This document shows, in pieces, positions 43,681-52,900 of a DNA stretch of 64,000 nucleotides. Source of the DNA: JAIEPW01 sp964471915. GTDB taxonomy: Bacteria > Acidobacteriota > Terriglobia > Bryobacterales > Bryobacteraceae. The notes under the pieces were generated by a model. It was not told where the DNA came from, did not search any database, and saw nothing but the letters and a program-made list of their open reading frames with translations. The first letter of the stretch is position 1. Each line of letters starts with the position of its first letter. The stretch is taken from the NCBI GenBank assembly GCA_964471915.1, contig CAYYID010000001.1, forward strand, positions 62,001-126,000. The letters run 5' to 3'. Both the position numbers and the translations under genes were made by a program.

Positions 43681-45163
43681 ACGCGCCAACGAGCGCCCGC
43701 AGGATCTTTCGGCGGAAGAAGTGGCGGCCGTGGTGGCCGACATCGAGCGCCGGGTCCGCGCGCGGCATCCGGCCGGAGCCATCGGCACCAGCGGGATCCT
43801 GCTGCCGGACCTGATGCCGCTGGTCCACGCGCGCGACGCCGCCGAGGCGAAGGTCGCCGCCATCGGCAGCGTGAATCCCCGCCCGCCGGGGCTGGTGAAC
43901 AACGTCATTCAGGGGTTCAAGCGGAACCTGGCGCGCGCGCTCGGCTGGTTCGGCCGCGGGCAGGTGGACTTCAACCGCGGCGTCACCTCCTACCTGCACG
44001 CCAACATCGAGGCGCTCTCCGAGAACCGCCGCGCCATGGGCGAGATCGTGCGCTTTACCGAGGACGCCCTGGCGCGTTTCGACATCCGCCTGAAGGAACT
44101 CACCGACGCGCACCACGCCGTCGCCGGCGCGCACGCGCAGCAGATCGCCGACGTTTACCGCGAGCTGTCGCGCGAGCTGGCCGGCATCCGCGCGCACTGG
44201 ACCGAATGGCGTCCCGCCTGGGAGGAACGGATCACGCGCGGCGAGGTGAATCTGCTGCGCACCGTCGCCGAGATGCAGGGCGCGTTCCAGCACCGCACCA
44301 CGCTGCTGGAGGCGAACTTCCGCGACCTGGTGCGGGCGCAGCACGCCGATTACAACACGGCGCTCGAGAAGGTGGCGCAGGACGTCCAGAAGCGGCTGTG
44401 GGCGGATCTGGAGAAGGTCCGCGCCGACTACGAGCGCATGATCCATACCGAATTGCGCATGATCCGGCAGCGCGCGGTGCCCGAAGCCCCGCCGGCGGCG
44501 GTGCCGGTTGTTTCGGCAAGTCCCGCGCCGAACGTCGACTGGCTGGCCTTCTCGAACCGCTTCCGCGGAGCCGAGGACGAAATCCGCGGCCAGCAGCAGC
44601 TCTACGTCGAGCGCTTTGCCGGGATGCAGCAGGTGCTCGATCTCGGCTGCGGCCGCGGCGAATTTCTGGAGGCGGCGCGGGCCGCCGGCATCGGCGCGCG
44701 CGGCATCGACGCGAACCCCGACGTCATCGCCATCTGCCGCACCAAGGGACTCGACGCCGAGGCCGCCGATCTGTTCGGCTATCTCGACGCCGCGGCGCCC
44801 GGCTCCCTCGACGGCGTCTATTGCTCGCAGGTGGTGGAGCATCTGCCGCCGGCCGCGCTGCCGGACCTGGTGGCGAAGATCGCCCGCGTCCTCCGCCGCG
44901 GCGGGCTCGCGGCGTTCGAGACGCCGAACCCCGAGTGCCTGGCTATCTTCGCGACGCACTTCTACCTGGATCCGACGCACACGCGTCCCGTGCCGCCGGG
45001 ACTGTTGTCGTATTACCTGACCGACGCCGGCTTCGGCAACGTCGAGGTGGTGCGCCTGCACCCCGCGGTGGAGACGATGCCCGCGCTCGCCGCGCTGCCG
45101 GAGCCGGTCCGCGAGCAGTTCTTCGGATCGCTGGACTACGCGATTTTCGGCCGCAAGCTCTAA
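43670..45163 (+). CDS. Coiled-coil protein with C-terminal SAM-dependent methyltransferase
   Basis: 497 aa from the GTG at 43670, overlapping queF by 11 bp. Residues about 100-280 are a long helical/coiled-coil region (LRTVAEMQGAFQHRTTLLE and neighbours). Residues about 300-497 are a class I methyltransferase with motif I VLDLGCGRGEFLEAA and the FETPNPE segment. The N-terminal IGTSGILLPDLMPLVHARD-like stretch and the layout resemble methyltransferases that cap surface polysaccharides. That role is inference; no glycosyltransferases are adjacent. Confidence 0.85.
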   Translation: MDAERANERPQDLSAEEVAAVVADIERRVRARHPAGAIGTSGILLPDLMPLVHARDAAEAKVAAIGSVNPRPPGLVNNVIQGFKRNLARALGWFGRGQVDFNRGVTSYLHANIEALSENRRAMGEIVRFTEDALARFDIRLKELTDAHHAVAGAHAQQIADVYRELSRELAGIRAHWTEWRPAWEERITRGEVNLLRTVAEMQGAFQHRTTLLEANFRDLVRAQHADYNTALEKVAQDVQKRLWADLEKVRADYERMIHTELRMIRQRAVPEAPPAAVPVVSASPAPNVDWLAFSNRFRGAEDEIRGQQQLYVERFAGMQQVLDLGCGRGEFLEAARAAGIGARGIDANPDVIAICRTKGLDAEAADLFGYLDAAAPGSLDGVYCSQVVEHLPPAALPDLVAKIARVLRRGGLAAFETPNPECLAIFATHFYLDPTHTRPVPPGLLSYYLTDAGFGNVEVVRLHPAVETMPALAALPEPVREQFFGSLDYAIFGRKL

Positions 45164-45179
45164 GGGCAGAGCGAGACCG

Positions 45180-46223
45180 CTATGGCTTCTGCAGGTCGCT
45201 GTAGCTCGGGATCCCCGGCAGCCCCTTCGCCTTCTTGATCGCCCGGACCACCGCCTCCGCCATCGCCTCCGCGGCCAGGCTGCCGATCGCCCCGTGATTC
45301 GCGCGCACCGCCGTAGTCCCCGTCGCCACCGCGAAGATCGTGTCGCCGTCGCCCGGCGTGTGGATCGGATTGATCGACCGCGCCAGGCCGTCGTGCGCCA
45401 TCTGCGCGATCTTGGTCACCTGCGCCTTGTCGAAGGCCGCATTGGTCGCCACGATGCCGATGGTCGTGTTGCGGCCCGCGGGCATCTCCACGCGATGCCC
45501 CTCGCGGGTCCGCGCCATCGCGTCCTCGAAGCCGCTGCCGTCTTTCTTGCGCGCGCCCGCCAGGATCTTCCCGGTCTTCGGATCGATCACGTCGCCGACG
45601 GCGTTCACCGCCACCAGCGCGCCCACCACGATGCCCGTGTTGCCGACTTTGATGCTGGAGGTCCCGAGACCGCCCTTCATCGAAGTCCCCGGGCCGAACA
45701 TCTTGCCGACGGTGGCGCCCGCGCCCGCGCCGATGGTGCCTTCCTCGAACTTGCCGCCGGCCGCCGCGGCCGCCGCCTGATACCCCGCTTCCGCGTTGGG
45801 CCGGATCTTGCGGTCGCCGACCCCGAGGTCCATCAGGATCGCCGCGGGCACGATCGGCACCACGCCGCCCGCCACCGGCACGCCCCAGCCCTTTTCTTCG
45901 CAGTAGCGCATCACGCCGGTCGCGGTCTCCAGGCCGTAGGCGCTGCCGCCCGAAAGCACCACCGCATTCACGCGCTGCACCGTGTTCACCGGGTTCAGCA
46001 GGTCCGTCTCGCGCGTGCCGGGCGCCGACCCGCGCACGTCCACGCCGCCCACCGCGCCCTTCTCGAACAGGATCACCGTGCACCCGGTGGGCCGCCGCTT
46101 GTCCGTGAAGTGCCCGACCTTCACGCCGTCCACGTCGGTGATGTAGCCCTCGGACTCCTGGCCGAAAAGCCCGCCGCCCGCCGCCAGGCCGCTGAACAGA
46201 ATCTGAAACTCGCGCCGCGTCAT
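45180..46223 (-). CDS. P1 (DmpA/NylC-like) N-terminal-nucleophile peptidase, exported
   Basis: 347 aa from the ATG at 46223, which overlaps the M20 stop (ATGA). The N-terminus TRREFQILFSGLAAGGGLFG looks like a Tat signal. Family features are DVDGVKVGHFTDKRRPTGCTV, LSGGSAYGLETATG and the autocleavage site RNTTIGIVATNA. By analogy with NylC, Asn252-Thr253 would be cut to free the nucleophile Thr253. Substrates in the family range from beta-aminopeptides to nylon oligomers; here unknown. Confidence 0.88.
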   Translation of the reverse strand: MTRREFQILFSGLAAGGGLFGQESEGYITDVDGVKVGHFTDKRRPTGCTVILFEKGAVGGVDVRGSAPGTRETDLLNPVNTVQRVNAVVLSGGSAYGLETATGVMRYCEEKGWGVPVAGGVVPIVPAAILMDLGVGDRKIRPNAEAGYQAAAAAAGGKFEEGTIGAGAGATVGKMFGPGTSMKGGLGTSSIKVGNTGIVVGALVAVNAVGDVIDPKTGKILAGARKKDGSGFEDAMARTREGHRVEMPAGRNTTIGIVATNAAFDKAQVTKIAQMAHDGLARSINPIHTPGDGDTIFAVATGTTAVRANHGAIGSLAAEAMAEAVVRAIKKAKGLPGIPSYSDLQKP

Positions 46224-47506
46224 GCCGTTCCTTCCTCCACGCCCACCAGCCGCATCGCCGCCAGCGCCATCGCCTTGGCCCCGTCCACCAGGTGATCGAT
46301 CCGGCAGTACTCGTCCGGCTGGTGCGACAGGTGCAGAATCCCGGGGCCGTACGCGATGCACTGCTCGATCAGCCCGATGCGCATCATGTGCTTCTGATCG
46401 TACGTCCCGGGACTCGCGATCAGCGGCGGCTCCTTCGCCAGCACGTCGCGGATCGCACCCGACATCGTCTTCACCAGCTTCGATCCGGGGTCCGTTTCCA
46501 CCGCCGGCACGGTCATGAGGTCCTCGATCTGGTAGCCGAACTCGGAATCCCGGTCTTTGATCTCATCGAGCAGCCGGACCACCTCGCCCTTTACTTCCTC
46601 GAACGGTTCTTCCTTCAGGAACCGCCGGTCGAAGATCGCGTGGCAGCGGTCGGCGACGCACGGCGTCTGGATCCCGCCGCGCGGCTGTCCGCCGGAGATC
46701 GAGTTGATGTTCAGGCTGGCGTGGCGCGCGCCGGGTGGCTCCACGGGCATCGCCGTGATCCGCCGCGCCAGTTCCGGTTTCAGGCGCCGCTCCAGTTCGC
46801 CGATGAAGTCCGCCATCTTGGAGATCGCGCTGACGCCGTAGAACGGCATGCTGCCGTGCGCGATGCGGCCCAGCGTCGTCACCTGGAACCAGTAGACGCC
46901 GCGGTGCCCCAGGCACACGCGGTCCACCTCCAGCGGCTCCGTGATGATCACGTAGTCGGTCTTGTCCTTGCCGACGTAACCCTGCCGCGCCAGGTACGCG
47001 ACCCCGGCGAAGCCGCCGGACTCCTCGTCGACCGTGCCGCTCTGCTCCACCGCGCCGTGCAGCTTCACGCCCTCGCGCCGGATCGCCTCCACCGCGAAGA
47101 TCGACGCCGCGATGCCCGCCTTCTGGTCCGTCGTGCCGCGCCCGTAGATCCGGCCTTCGCGCACCAGCGCGCCGAAAGGATCCACGGTCCAGCCGTCGCC
47201 GACCGGGACCACGTCGAAGTGCCCGTTGAAGTGCAGCAGCGGGCGCGGCGCGGCGTTCGCCAGGCGTCCGATCACGTTCACGCGCGGGTGCGCGGCGGTG
47301 TGCTCCTTCATCCCCTCCGCCGCCACGTACTGCACTTCGTAGCCGAACTCCCGGAGCTTGCCGCCCAGGTACTCGGCGCACGGCACATAGTTGTCACCCG
47401 GCGGATTCACCGTCGGAATCGACGTGAGCCCGCGCAGGAACTCCACCATCTCCCCGCTCATCGCGTCGATGCGCGCGAGGACCTTCTCTTCACGGCTCCC
47501 GATCAT
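46220..47506 (-). CDS. M20 family metallopeptidase (ArgE/DapE-like)
   Basis: 428 aa cytosolic zinc hydrolase. Metal ligands and catalytic residues are visible: His96 and Asp98 in GHFDVVPVG, Asp127 in GRGTTDQKAG, and Glu161/Glu162 in TVDEESGG. The dimerisation lid domain is at about 210-330. Relatives deacylate acetylornithine, succinyl-DAP or dipeptides; the exact substrate is open. It is coupled by overlap to the P1 peptidase, suggesting joint degradation of unusual peptides. Confidence 0.88.
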   Translation of the reverse strand: MIGSREEKVLARIDAMSGEMVEFLRGLTSIPTVNPPGDNYVPCAEYLGGKLREFGYEVQYVAAEGMKEHTAAHPRVNVIGRLANAAPRPLLHFNGHFDVVPVGDGWTVDPFGALVREGRIYGRGTTDQKAGIAASIFAVEAIRREGVKLHGAVEQSGTVDEESGGFAGVAYLARQGYVGKDKTDYVIITEPLEVDRVCLGHRGVYWFQVTTLGRIAHGSMPFYGVSAISKMADFIGELERRLKPELARRITAMPVEPPGARHASLNINSISGGQPRGGIQTPCVADRCHAIFDRRFLKEEPFEEVKGEVVRLLDEIKDRDSEFGYQIEDLMTVPAVETDPGSKLVKTMSGAIRDVLAKEPPLIASPGTYDQKHMMRIGLIEQCIAYGPGILHLSHQPDEYCRIDHLVDGAKAMALAAMRLVGVEEGTA

Positions 47507-47569
47507 GCTGGTTTCGGCTCTCCTGGGGTCCGGGCGGCTCCGGGTCCCTGTGGCAGCGTATCAAACTCT

Positions 47570-48133
47570 TCAGAAGGTGATGTCGGTGTAGACGTCCGCC
47601 AGACGCAGCGTCGCGCCCACGGAGTCGAGCCGCAGCTCGGCATCGAGTCCATCGGCAGCCGAGAAGCTCCAGCCGGAATCCGCGCGCGTGAACGCGTCGA
47701 GGTGCGGCCGATCGGTCGAGACCAGGACGTACTGGCGCAGCGACTCGATGGTCCGGTAGTGGTCGAACTTCTTGCCGCGGTCGTAGCTTTCCGTGGAGGG
47801 CGACAAGACTTCGATTAATAACGTCGGGTTCTTCAGCGTGTCGAACTCACCGTCGGCGAACTCGGGTTGACCGCACACCACCGCAATGTCCGGGTAGGTG
47901 TATAGACCCGTTGGGCTCACGAGCACGCGCATGTCGTGGGAGTAAACGCGACAGCGTCCCCGCAGGGCCGGCACCAGCAGCGCGGCAAGGTTGGTCGCTG
48001 CCAGCACGTGCGGCTCTTGCGCGCCCGACATGGCGAACATCTCGCCCTGGAAGTACTCGCTGCGGAACTCGGCCTTGCGCTCGATCTCCAGGTACTGTTC
48101 CGGCGAGATGTAGGAGTTGGGTTGTGACGACAT
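47570..48133 (-). CDS. Uma2 family nuclease-like protein, copy 1
   Basis: 187 aa. PD-(D/E)XK-fold Uma2 features: ISPEQYLEIERKAEFRSEYFQGE at the N-terminus, YPDIAVVCG (catalytic Asp) and PTLLIEVLSPSTESYDRGKKFDHY (Glu-x-Leu core) split over the active site. Function in bacteria is not established. It is very similar to the copy 15 nt away, which implies recent tandem duplication. GAGGG lies about 7 nt upstream of the ATG. Confidence 0.9.
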   Translation of the reverse strand: MSSQPNSYISPEQYLEIERKAEFRSEYFQGEMFAMSGAQEPHVLAATNLAALLVPALRGRCRVYSHDMRVLVSPTGLYTYPDIAVVCGQPEFADGEFDTLKNPTLLIEVLSPSTESYDRGKKFDHYRTIESLRQYVLVSTDRPHLDAFTRADSGWSFSAADGLDAELRLDSVGATLRLADVYTDITF

Positions 48134-48148
48134 CGCGCGCCCTCACGC

Positions 48149-48730
48149 CTAAGGTAACACTGCCCCGGGGAACTCGATATTCCGATAGACGTCGCGCAGG
48201 TTCAAGGTGCAGTTGACGCACTCCAGAGGCAACTCGGCGCCGAGCCCATCCGCGGCGGCGAAGGTCCAGAGTTCTCCCGCCCGGGTGAACTTGTCGACGT
48301 GCGCCCGGTCGGTGGAAACCAGAACATACTGCTGCAGCGATTCGATCCGCCGGTAATGGTCAAACTTCTTGCCGCGATCGTAGCTCTCGGTAGACGGAGA
48401 AAGCACTTCCACCAGCAGCACCGGGTTGGTCAAGGTATCGAACGTCTGATCCGCGAAGGCCGGTTTGCCGCAAACCACCGCCAGGTCCGGGTACGTGTAG
48501 AGACCGCTGGCGCTGACGAGCACTCTCATATCCGCGGGATACACGCGGCAGCGGTCCCAGAGCGCCGTCCCGAGCGCCACCGTCAGGTTGCTGACGGCGA
48601 GCACATGCGGCTCCTGCGCCCCGGACATCGCGAACATCTCACCCTGAAAGTACTCGCTCCGAAACTCGGCTTTGCGCTCGATCTCCAGGTACTGTTCCGG
48701 CGAGATGTAGGACTTGGGTTGCGACGACAT
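48149..48730 (-). CDS. Uma2 family nuclease-like protein, copy 2
   Basis: 193 aa. It shares almost its whole N-terminal 45 residues with copy 1 (only Asn to Lys at residue 7 in the first 46), then diverges in the middle. The catalytic motifs YPDLAVVCG and VEVLSPSTESYDRGKKFD are intact. The 15-nt spacing to copy 1 suggests one transcript. Paralogues like these are often numerous in cyanobacteria and acidobacteria. Confidence 0.9.
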   Translation of the reverse strand: MSSQPKSYISPEQYLEIERKAEFRSEYFQGEMFAMSGAQEPHVLAVSNLTVALGTALWDRCRVYPADMRVLVSASGLYTYPDLAVVCGKPAFADQTFDTLTNPVLLVEVLSPSTESYDRGKKFDHYRRIESLQQYVLVSTDRAHVDKFTRAGELWTFAAADGLGAELPLECVNCTLNLRDVYRNIEFPGAVLP

Positions 48731-48799
48731 CGCCCGCTCTCGAACCTAAGTTAGCACCCCGCCGCGAGTCACGGCGAGCGTTAGAATAGGCACAGCATT

Positions 48800-49021
48800 A
48801 TGGCGACGCGCAATCCCGGAGTTCCGGTAACAGAACGCTACGGACGCCTGCACGAGATGGACCGGTCGTTCGACATTGCGTACTGGCAGCGGCTCGGCCC
48901 GGAGGCGATCTTCGAGGCGGCCTGGGAGTTGGTGGTGGAGGCGCACGCCCGTAATCCGCGCGGTGAAGAGGAACTCCGGCTTTGCAGAACTGTTGCGGCT
49001 TTCCGACGCGTGCGGCCGTAG
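48800..49021 (+). CDS. Small conserved hypothetical protein among the Uma2 genes
   Basis: 73 aa. The core MDRSFDIAYWQRLGPEAIFEA with the trailing LRLCRTVAAFRR follows a pattern I associate with a short helical family common in cyanobacteria (SFD-x3-WQ ... RLxRxV). It may be a toxin-antitoxin or regulatory partner, but that is unproven. A TAGAAT hexamer (48782-48787) ends 12 nt before the ATG. It is divergent from Uma2 copy 2 and convergent with Uma2 copy 3. Confidence 0.65.
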   Translation: MATRNPGVPVTERYGRLHEMDRSFDIAYWQRLGPEAIFEAAWELVVEAHARNPRGEEELRLCRTVAAFRRVRP

Positions 49022-49076
49022 AAGGCCGCCAGGACTTGATCCGCAACAAACGAGCCACGGGGCGGCCCATCGACCT

Positions 49077-49667
49077 TCACGATGCGGGATTGCTGGAATA
49101 GCCGGCGCTGAATTCGATGTCCTGATACAGACGCGCCAGCGGGATCGCGATGCCCAGGCTCTGCAGCCGCGCGGCGGCCTCGGCGCCCTCGTACTCCCAC
49201 AAGGACCAACTGCCGTCCGCCTGCCGGCGGAAGACCTCGACGCGCGGCTCGGTTTGCGCCACCAGCACGTACTCCTCGAGCGACTCGATGCGCCGGTAGC
49301 GCGCGAACTTCAAGCCCCGGTCATAGCGCTCGGTCGAGTCCGAGAGGACTTCCACGATCACGACGGGGTTCAGCAGGATGTCCCCGTGCTCGAGGAGCGG
49401 CTTGCCGCAGACCACCGACACATCGGGGTACACGAAGGTCGTCAGTGACGCGCGGACCCGGGCGCCCGAGGCCGCCACGCGGCACCCTTTGCCCTGCAGG
49501 GCGTTGTTCAGTTCGGTGGCCATGCGGGCCGCCAGAGTTGCGTGCGCGAACGTGCCCCCCGACATCGCAAAGATGTCGCCGTCAAAGTACTCGCTCTTGA
49601 ACTCCGCGGCCCGATCGAGAGCAAGGTATTCCTCGGGCGTCATCCGCGGAGCCGGGTAGGCGGACAT
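49077..49667 (-). CDS. Uma2 family nuclease-like protein, copy 3
   Basis: 196 aa, a more distant paralogue of the other two: MTPEEYLALDRAAEFKSEYFDGD, YPDVSVVCGKP and VIVEVLSDSTERYDRG. TAGAAT (49674-49679, minus strand) ends 6 nt before the ATG and overlaps the stop of the preceding RHH gene, so it could be made from a leaderless internal message as well as from the RHH transcript. Confidence 0.88.
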   Translation of the reverse strand: MSAYPAPRMTPEEYLALDRAAEFKSEYFDGDIFAMSGGTFAHATLAARMATELNNALQGKGCRVAASGARVRASLTTFVYPDVSVVCGKPLLEHGDILLNPVVIVEVLSDSTERYDRGLKFARYRRIESLEEYVLVAQTEPRVEVFRRQADGSWSLWEYEGAEAAARLQSLGIAIPLARLYQDIEFSAGYSSNPAS

Positions 49668-49676
49668 GCCTATATT

Positions 49677-49961
49677 CTAAGCGTGACAGTTGGCCGGGAG
49701 GTCCTTCTCGCTGCGCGCCGCGAAGCGGGCTGCCTTTCGATCCCACTCCAGGCGCATCCGGATCTGGTACTCGAGACCATCGCCCTGCTTCCAGAGTCCC
49801 CGGGTGTCTTCGAGTAGTTGCTCCATGGAAGCGGCTTGCGCATCCCGCCGCGCACGGATCGCCTGGCTCACCAACTCCGCCATGGAAATTCCTGCTCGTT
49901 CGGACTCCTGTTCCAGCCAGGCCTCGATCTCAGTATCCAGCGTTACTGTCAGACGTCCCAT
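49677..49961 (-). CDS. Ribbon-helix-helix protein (antitoxin-like)
   Basis: 94 aa. The N-terminus MGRLTVTLDTEIEAWLEQES followed by ERAGISMAELVSQAIRARRD is a ribbon-helix-helix. The C-terminal half is basic and Trp-containing. It lies 9 nt upstream of Uma2 copy 3 on the same strand, where an antitoxin would sit relative to its toxin; no known toxin gene is present, so Uma2 is the only candidate partner. Confidence 0.75.
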   Translation of the reverse strand: MGRLTVTLDTEIEAWLEQESERAGISMAELVSQAIRARRDAQAASMEQLLEDTRGLWKQGDGLEYQIRMRLEWDRKAARFAARSEKDLPANCHA

Positions 49962-49973
49962 GAACTACCAGTA

Positions 49974-52900
49974 TCACCGCAGCAGCCGCCCCGGCGTCGG
50001 CGGAGCCCCCGCCGCGTCGAGCTGCTTCTCGATCGCCCGGATTTCCGTATCCAGCAGCCGCTTCAGCTTCGCCGTCTCCTCGGCAAGCTCCCCGCTGGCG
50101 ATCGCGAACTGCTCCTCCGCCGTCTTGGTCGGACGCCCCGTTGTCGAGCGGAGCACCCCGCCGATCCCGAACACGCGCTCGGAGATCGACACCGGCGACG
50201 GCTCGTTGCGGGACCGCAGCGCCCGGTCGCCCTGCAGCGCGCGCGTGATGTCGGCCAGGCGTTTCTCGGCCTGGCGGATCTCCTCGCGCACCTTCAGCGG
50301 CAACGCCGGAGTCGCGTCCACCGCCCGCTTCATCGCTTCCAACCGCGTGCGCGCGTCGTTCGCGGCTTCCGTCGCCGCCGCCATCGCCTTCTGCAGCCCG
50401 GCGTACTTCTCCTGGAACGTGACCTGCGACAGCCGTTCTTCCCGCGTCACCGGACCTTCGGCAAGCACCTCGAACTTCTGCTCCCCCGCCAGCGGAGTGA
50501 TCACGCCGTCCACCCGCTTCGCGAAGCTGACCTTGTACGTCCCCGGCGCCACCAGCGCCCCCGGCGGCGGACCGAAGAACTCATCGTCATCGTCGCCGCC
50601 GCGCCGCGCACGTCCCCCGGCCGCCGCCGGACCCCGCAGGTCCCACGCCACGCGCTGCAAGCCCCGCCCCGCCGGCGCATCGAACCGCCGCACCACCTTG
50701 CCCGCCGCGTCCGCGATCGTCACCACCAGCGCCGGCGCTTCTTCCTCGGCCTCCGCGCGCAATTCCTCCGGCTTCGGATACGGCGCCGTCTCGTTCTTCC
50801 GCGCCGCTTCGCGCTCCCGCCGCTGCCGCGCCTGCTTCCGCGTCTCGAAACCGTCCTTCAGGTGGTACGTGAGCACCGCCCCGAACGGCGGATTCGGCGC
50901 CGTGAACAGGCTCTCGCCCTGAAAGCCCTTCCCCCGCCCGCCCAGCGGTTGCGCCGGCAGATACGACAACGCGTTCTTCACCGGAAACAGCATGAACTCC
51001 TGCTTCAGCGCATCCGCCGACACCGTCCGCAACGGCGCGTAGTCGTCCAGAATGAAGAACCCGCGCCCGAAGGTGCCCACCACCAGATCGTTTTCCTTCC
51101 GGTGGATCGCCAGGTCCCGCACGTTGATCGTCGGCATCCCGCCGCTCAACCGGATCCACTTGTCGCCGCCGTCCACGGTGAAGTACAGCGCGAACTCCGT
51201 GCCCGCGAACAGCAGCTTCGGATTCACGTGATCCTCGGCCAGCGCGTACACCGCGCCGTTCTCGGGCAGACTGCCCGCGATCGAGATCCAGGTGCGCCCC
51301 GCGTCGGTGCTGCGCGCGACGTACGGCTTGTAGTCGCCGTTCTGGTGGTTCTCATACGCGACATACACCGTGTTCGGGTCGTGTTGCGACGCCACGATCC
51401 GCGCGACGTACGCGTTCTCCGGCGCGCCGCCCGCTTTCTCCGCCTTGCGCCACGTCTTGCCGCCGTCCTCGGTGATCTGGATCAACCCATCGTCCGTGCC
51501 CGCGTAGATCAGCCCTTCCTTCTTCGGGGACTCGGCCACGGCGCTGATGTTGCCGTACAGCGCCGTCGACACGTTCTTCTGCACCGCGTCCGCGCCCCAC
51601 ACCTTACCCATCACCGGCAGCGCGTTGCGATCCAGTTGCCGCGTCAGGTCCGGCGAGATCGCGCGCCACGAATCGCCGCGATCGTCGGACCGGTACAGCC
51701 GGTTCGCCCCGAAGTACAGCCGCGTGTTCAGGTGCGGACTGATGTGCAGCGGCGAATCCCAGTTCCACCGCAGCGGCGGCTCCCCCTTGCCTTCCTTCGG
51801 CTGGATCCCCGTGCGCTCGCCCGTGCGGCGGTCGAACCGCACCAGCACGCCGTTCTGCAGCGTCGCGTACACCGTGTTCGGGTCCTTCGGATCCACGCGC
51901 GTGTGGAACCCGTCGCCTCCGTTCGTAACGAAGCAATCCAGGTTCGTGATCCCGTGCTGGTTCTTCGTCTTCGCCGGACACCCGAAACTGAAATTGTCCT
52001 GCGTGCCGCCGTACACGTTGTAGAACGGACCCGACTCATCCACCGCCACGTCGTAGAACTGCGTGATCGGCAGATTCGCCTTGAAGTCCCAGTTCTCGCC
52101 GCGGTCGAACGTCTCGTACAGTCCGCCGTCGTTGCCGTTCAGGTAATGATCCGGATTCCGCGGATCCACCCACAGCACGTGGTTATCCACGTGCCGGTTC
52201 CGCGTCGGCAGCGACGTCAGCGTCCGCCCGCCGTCGTCCGACACCATGATGTTCACGTTCATCATGTAGATCCGGTTCGCGTTGTGCGGATCCGCCACCA
52301 CGTGCGCGTAATACTGGCCCTGCGAGTCGAACGGATTCCGCCGCTCCCACGTCACGCCCCGGTCCGTCGAGCGGAAGATGCCGCCGCGGCCTTCGTTGGC
52401 CTCGATCTGCGCATACACGATATTCGGATCCTTCGCCGACCACGCCAGCCCGATGCGCCCCAGTTCGCCCGGCGGGATCCCCTGGCTCAGCTTCGTCCAC
52501 GTCTTGCCGCCGTCGGTGGAGCGGTGCAGCGCGCTCTCCGGCCCGCCGTGGATCAGCGTGTAATACTTGCGCTCGCGCTGGTGCGTCGCCGCCAGCAGCA
52601 CGTCCGGGTTCCGCGGATCCATCGCCACGTCCACCACGCCCGTGTAATCGCCGGCCTTCAGGATGTTCGTCCAGGTCTTGCCCGCGTCGGTCGACTTGAA
52701 GAGCCCGCGGTCGCCGCCCGGCGACCACAACGGTCCCGGCGCCGCGACGTACATCACATCCGGATTCCGCGGATCGAACAGGATCCGCGCCAGGTGCTCG
52801 GATTTCCTCAGTCCCATGTTGCGCCAGCTCTTGCCACCGTCTTCCGACTTGTAGATCCCGTCGCCGTACGACACGCTGCGCTGGTTATTGTTCTCGCCCG

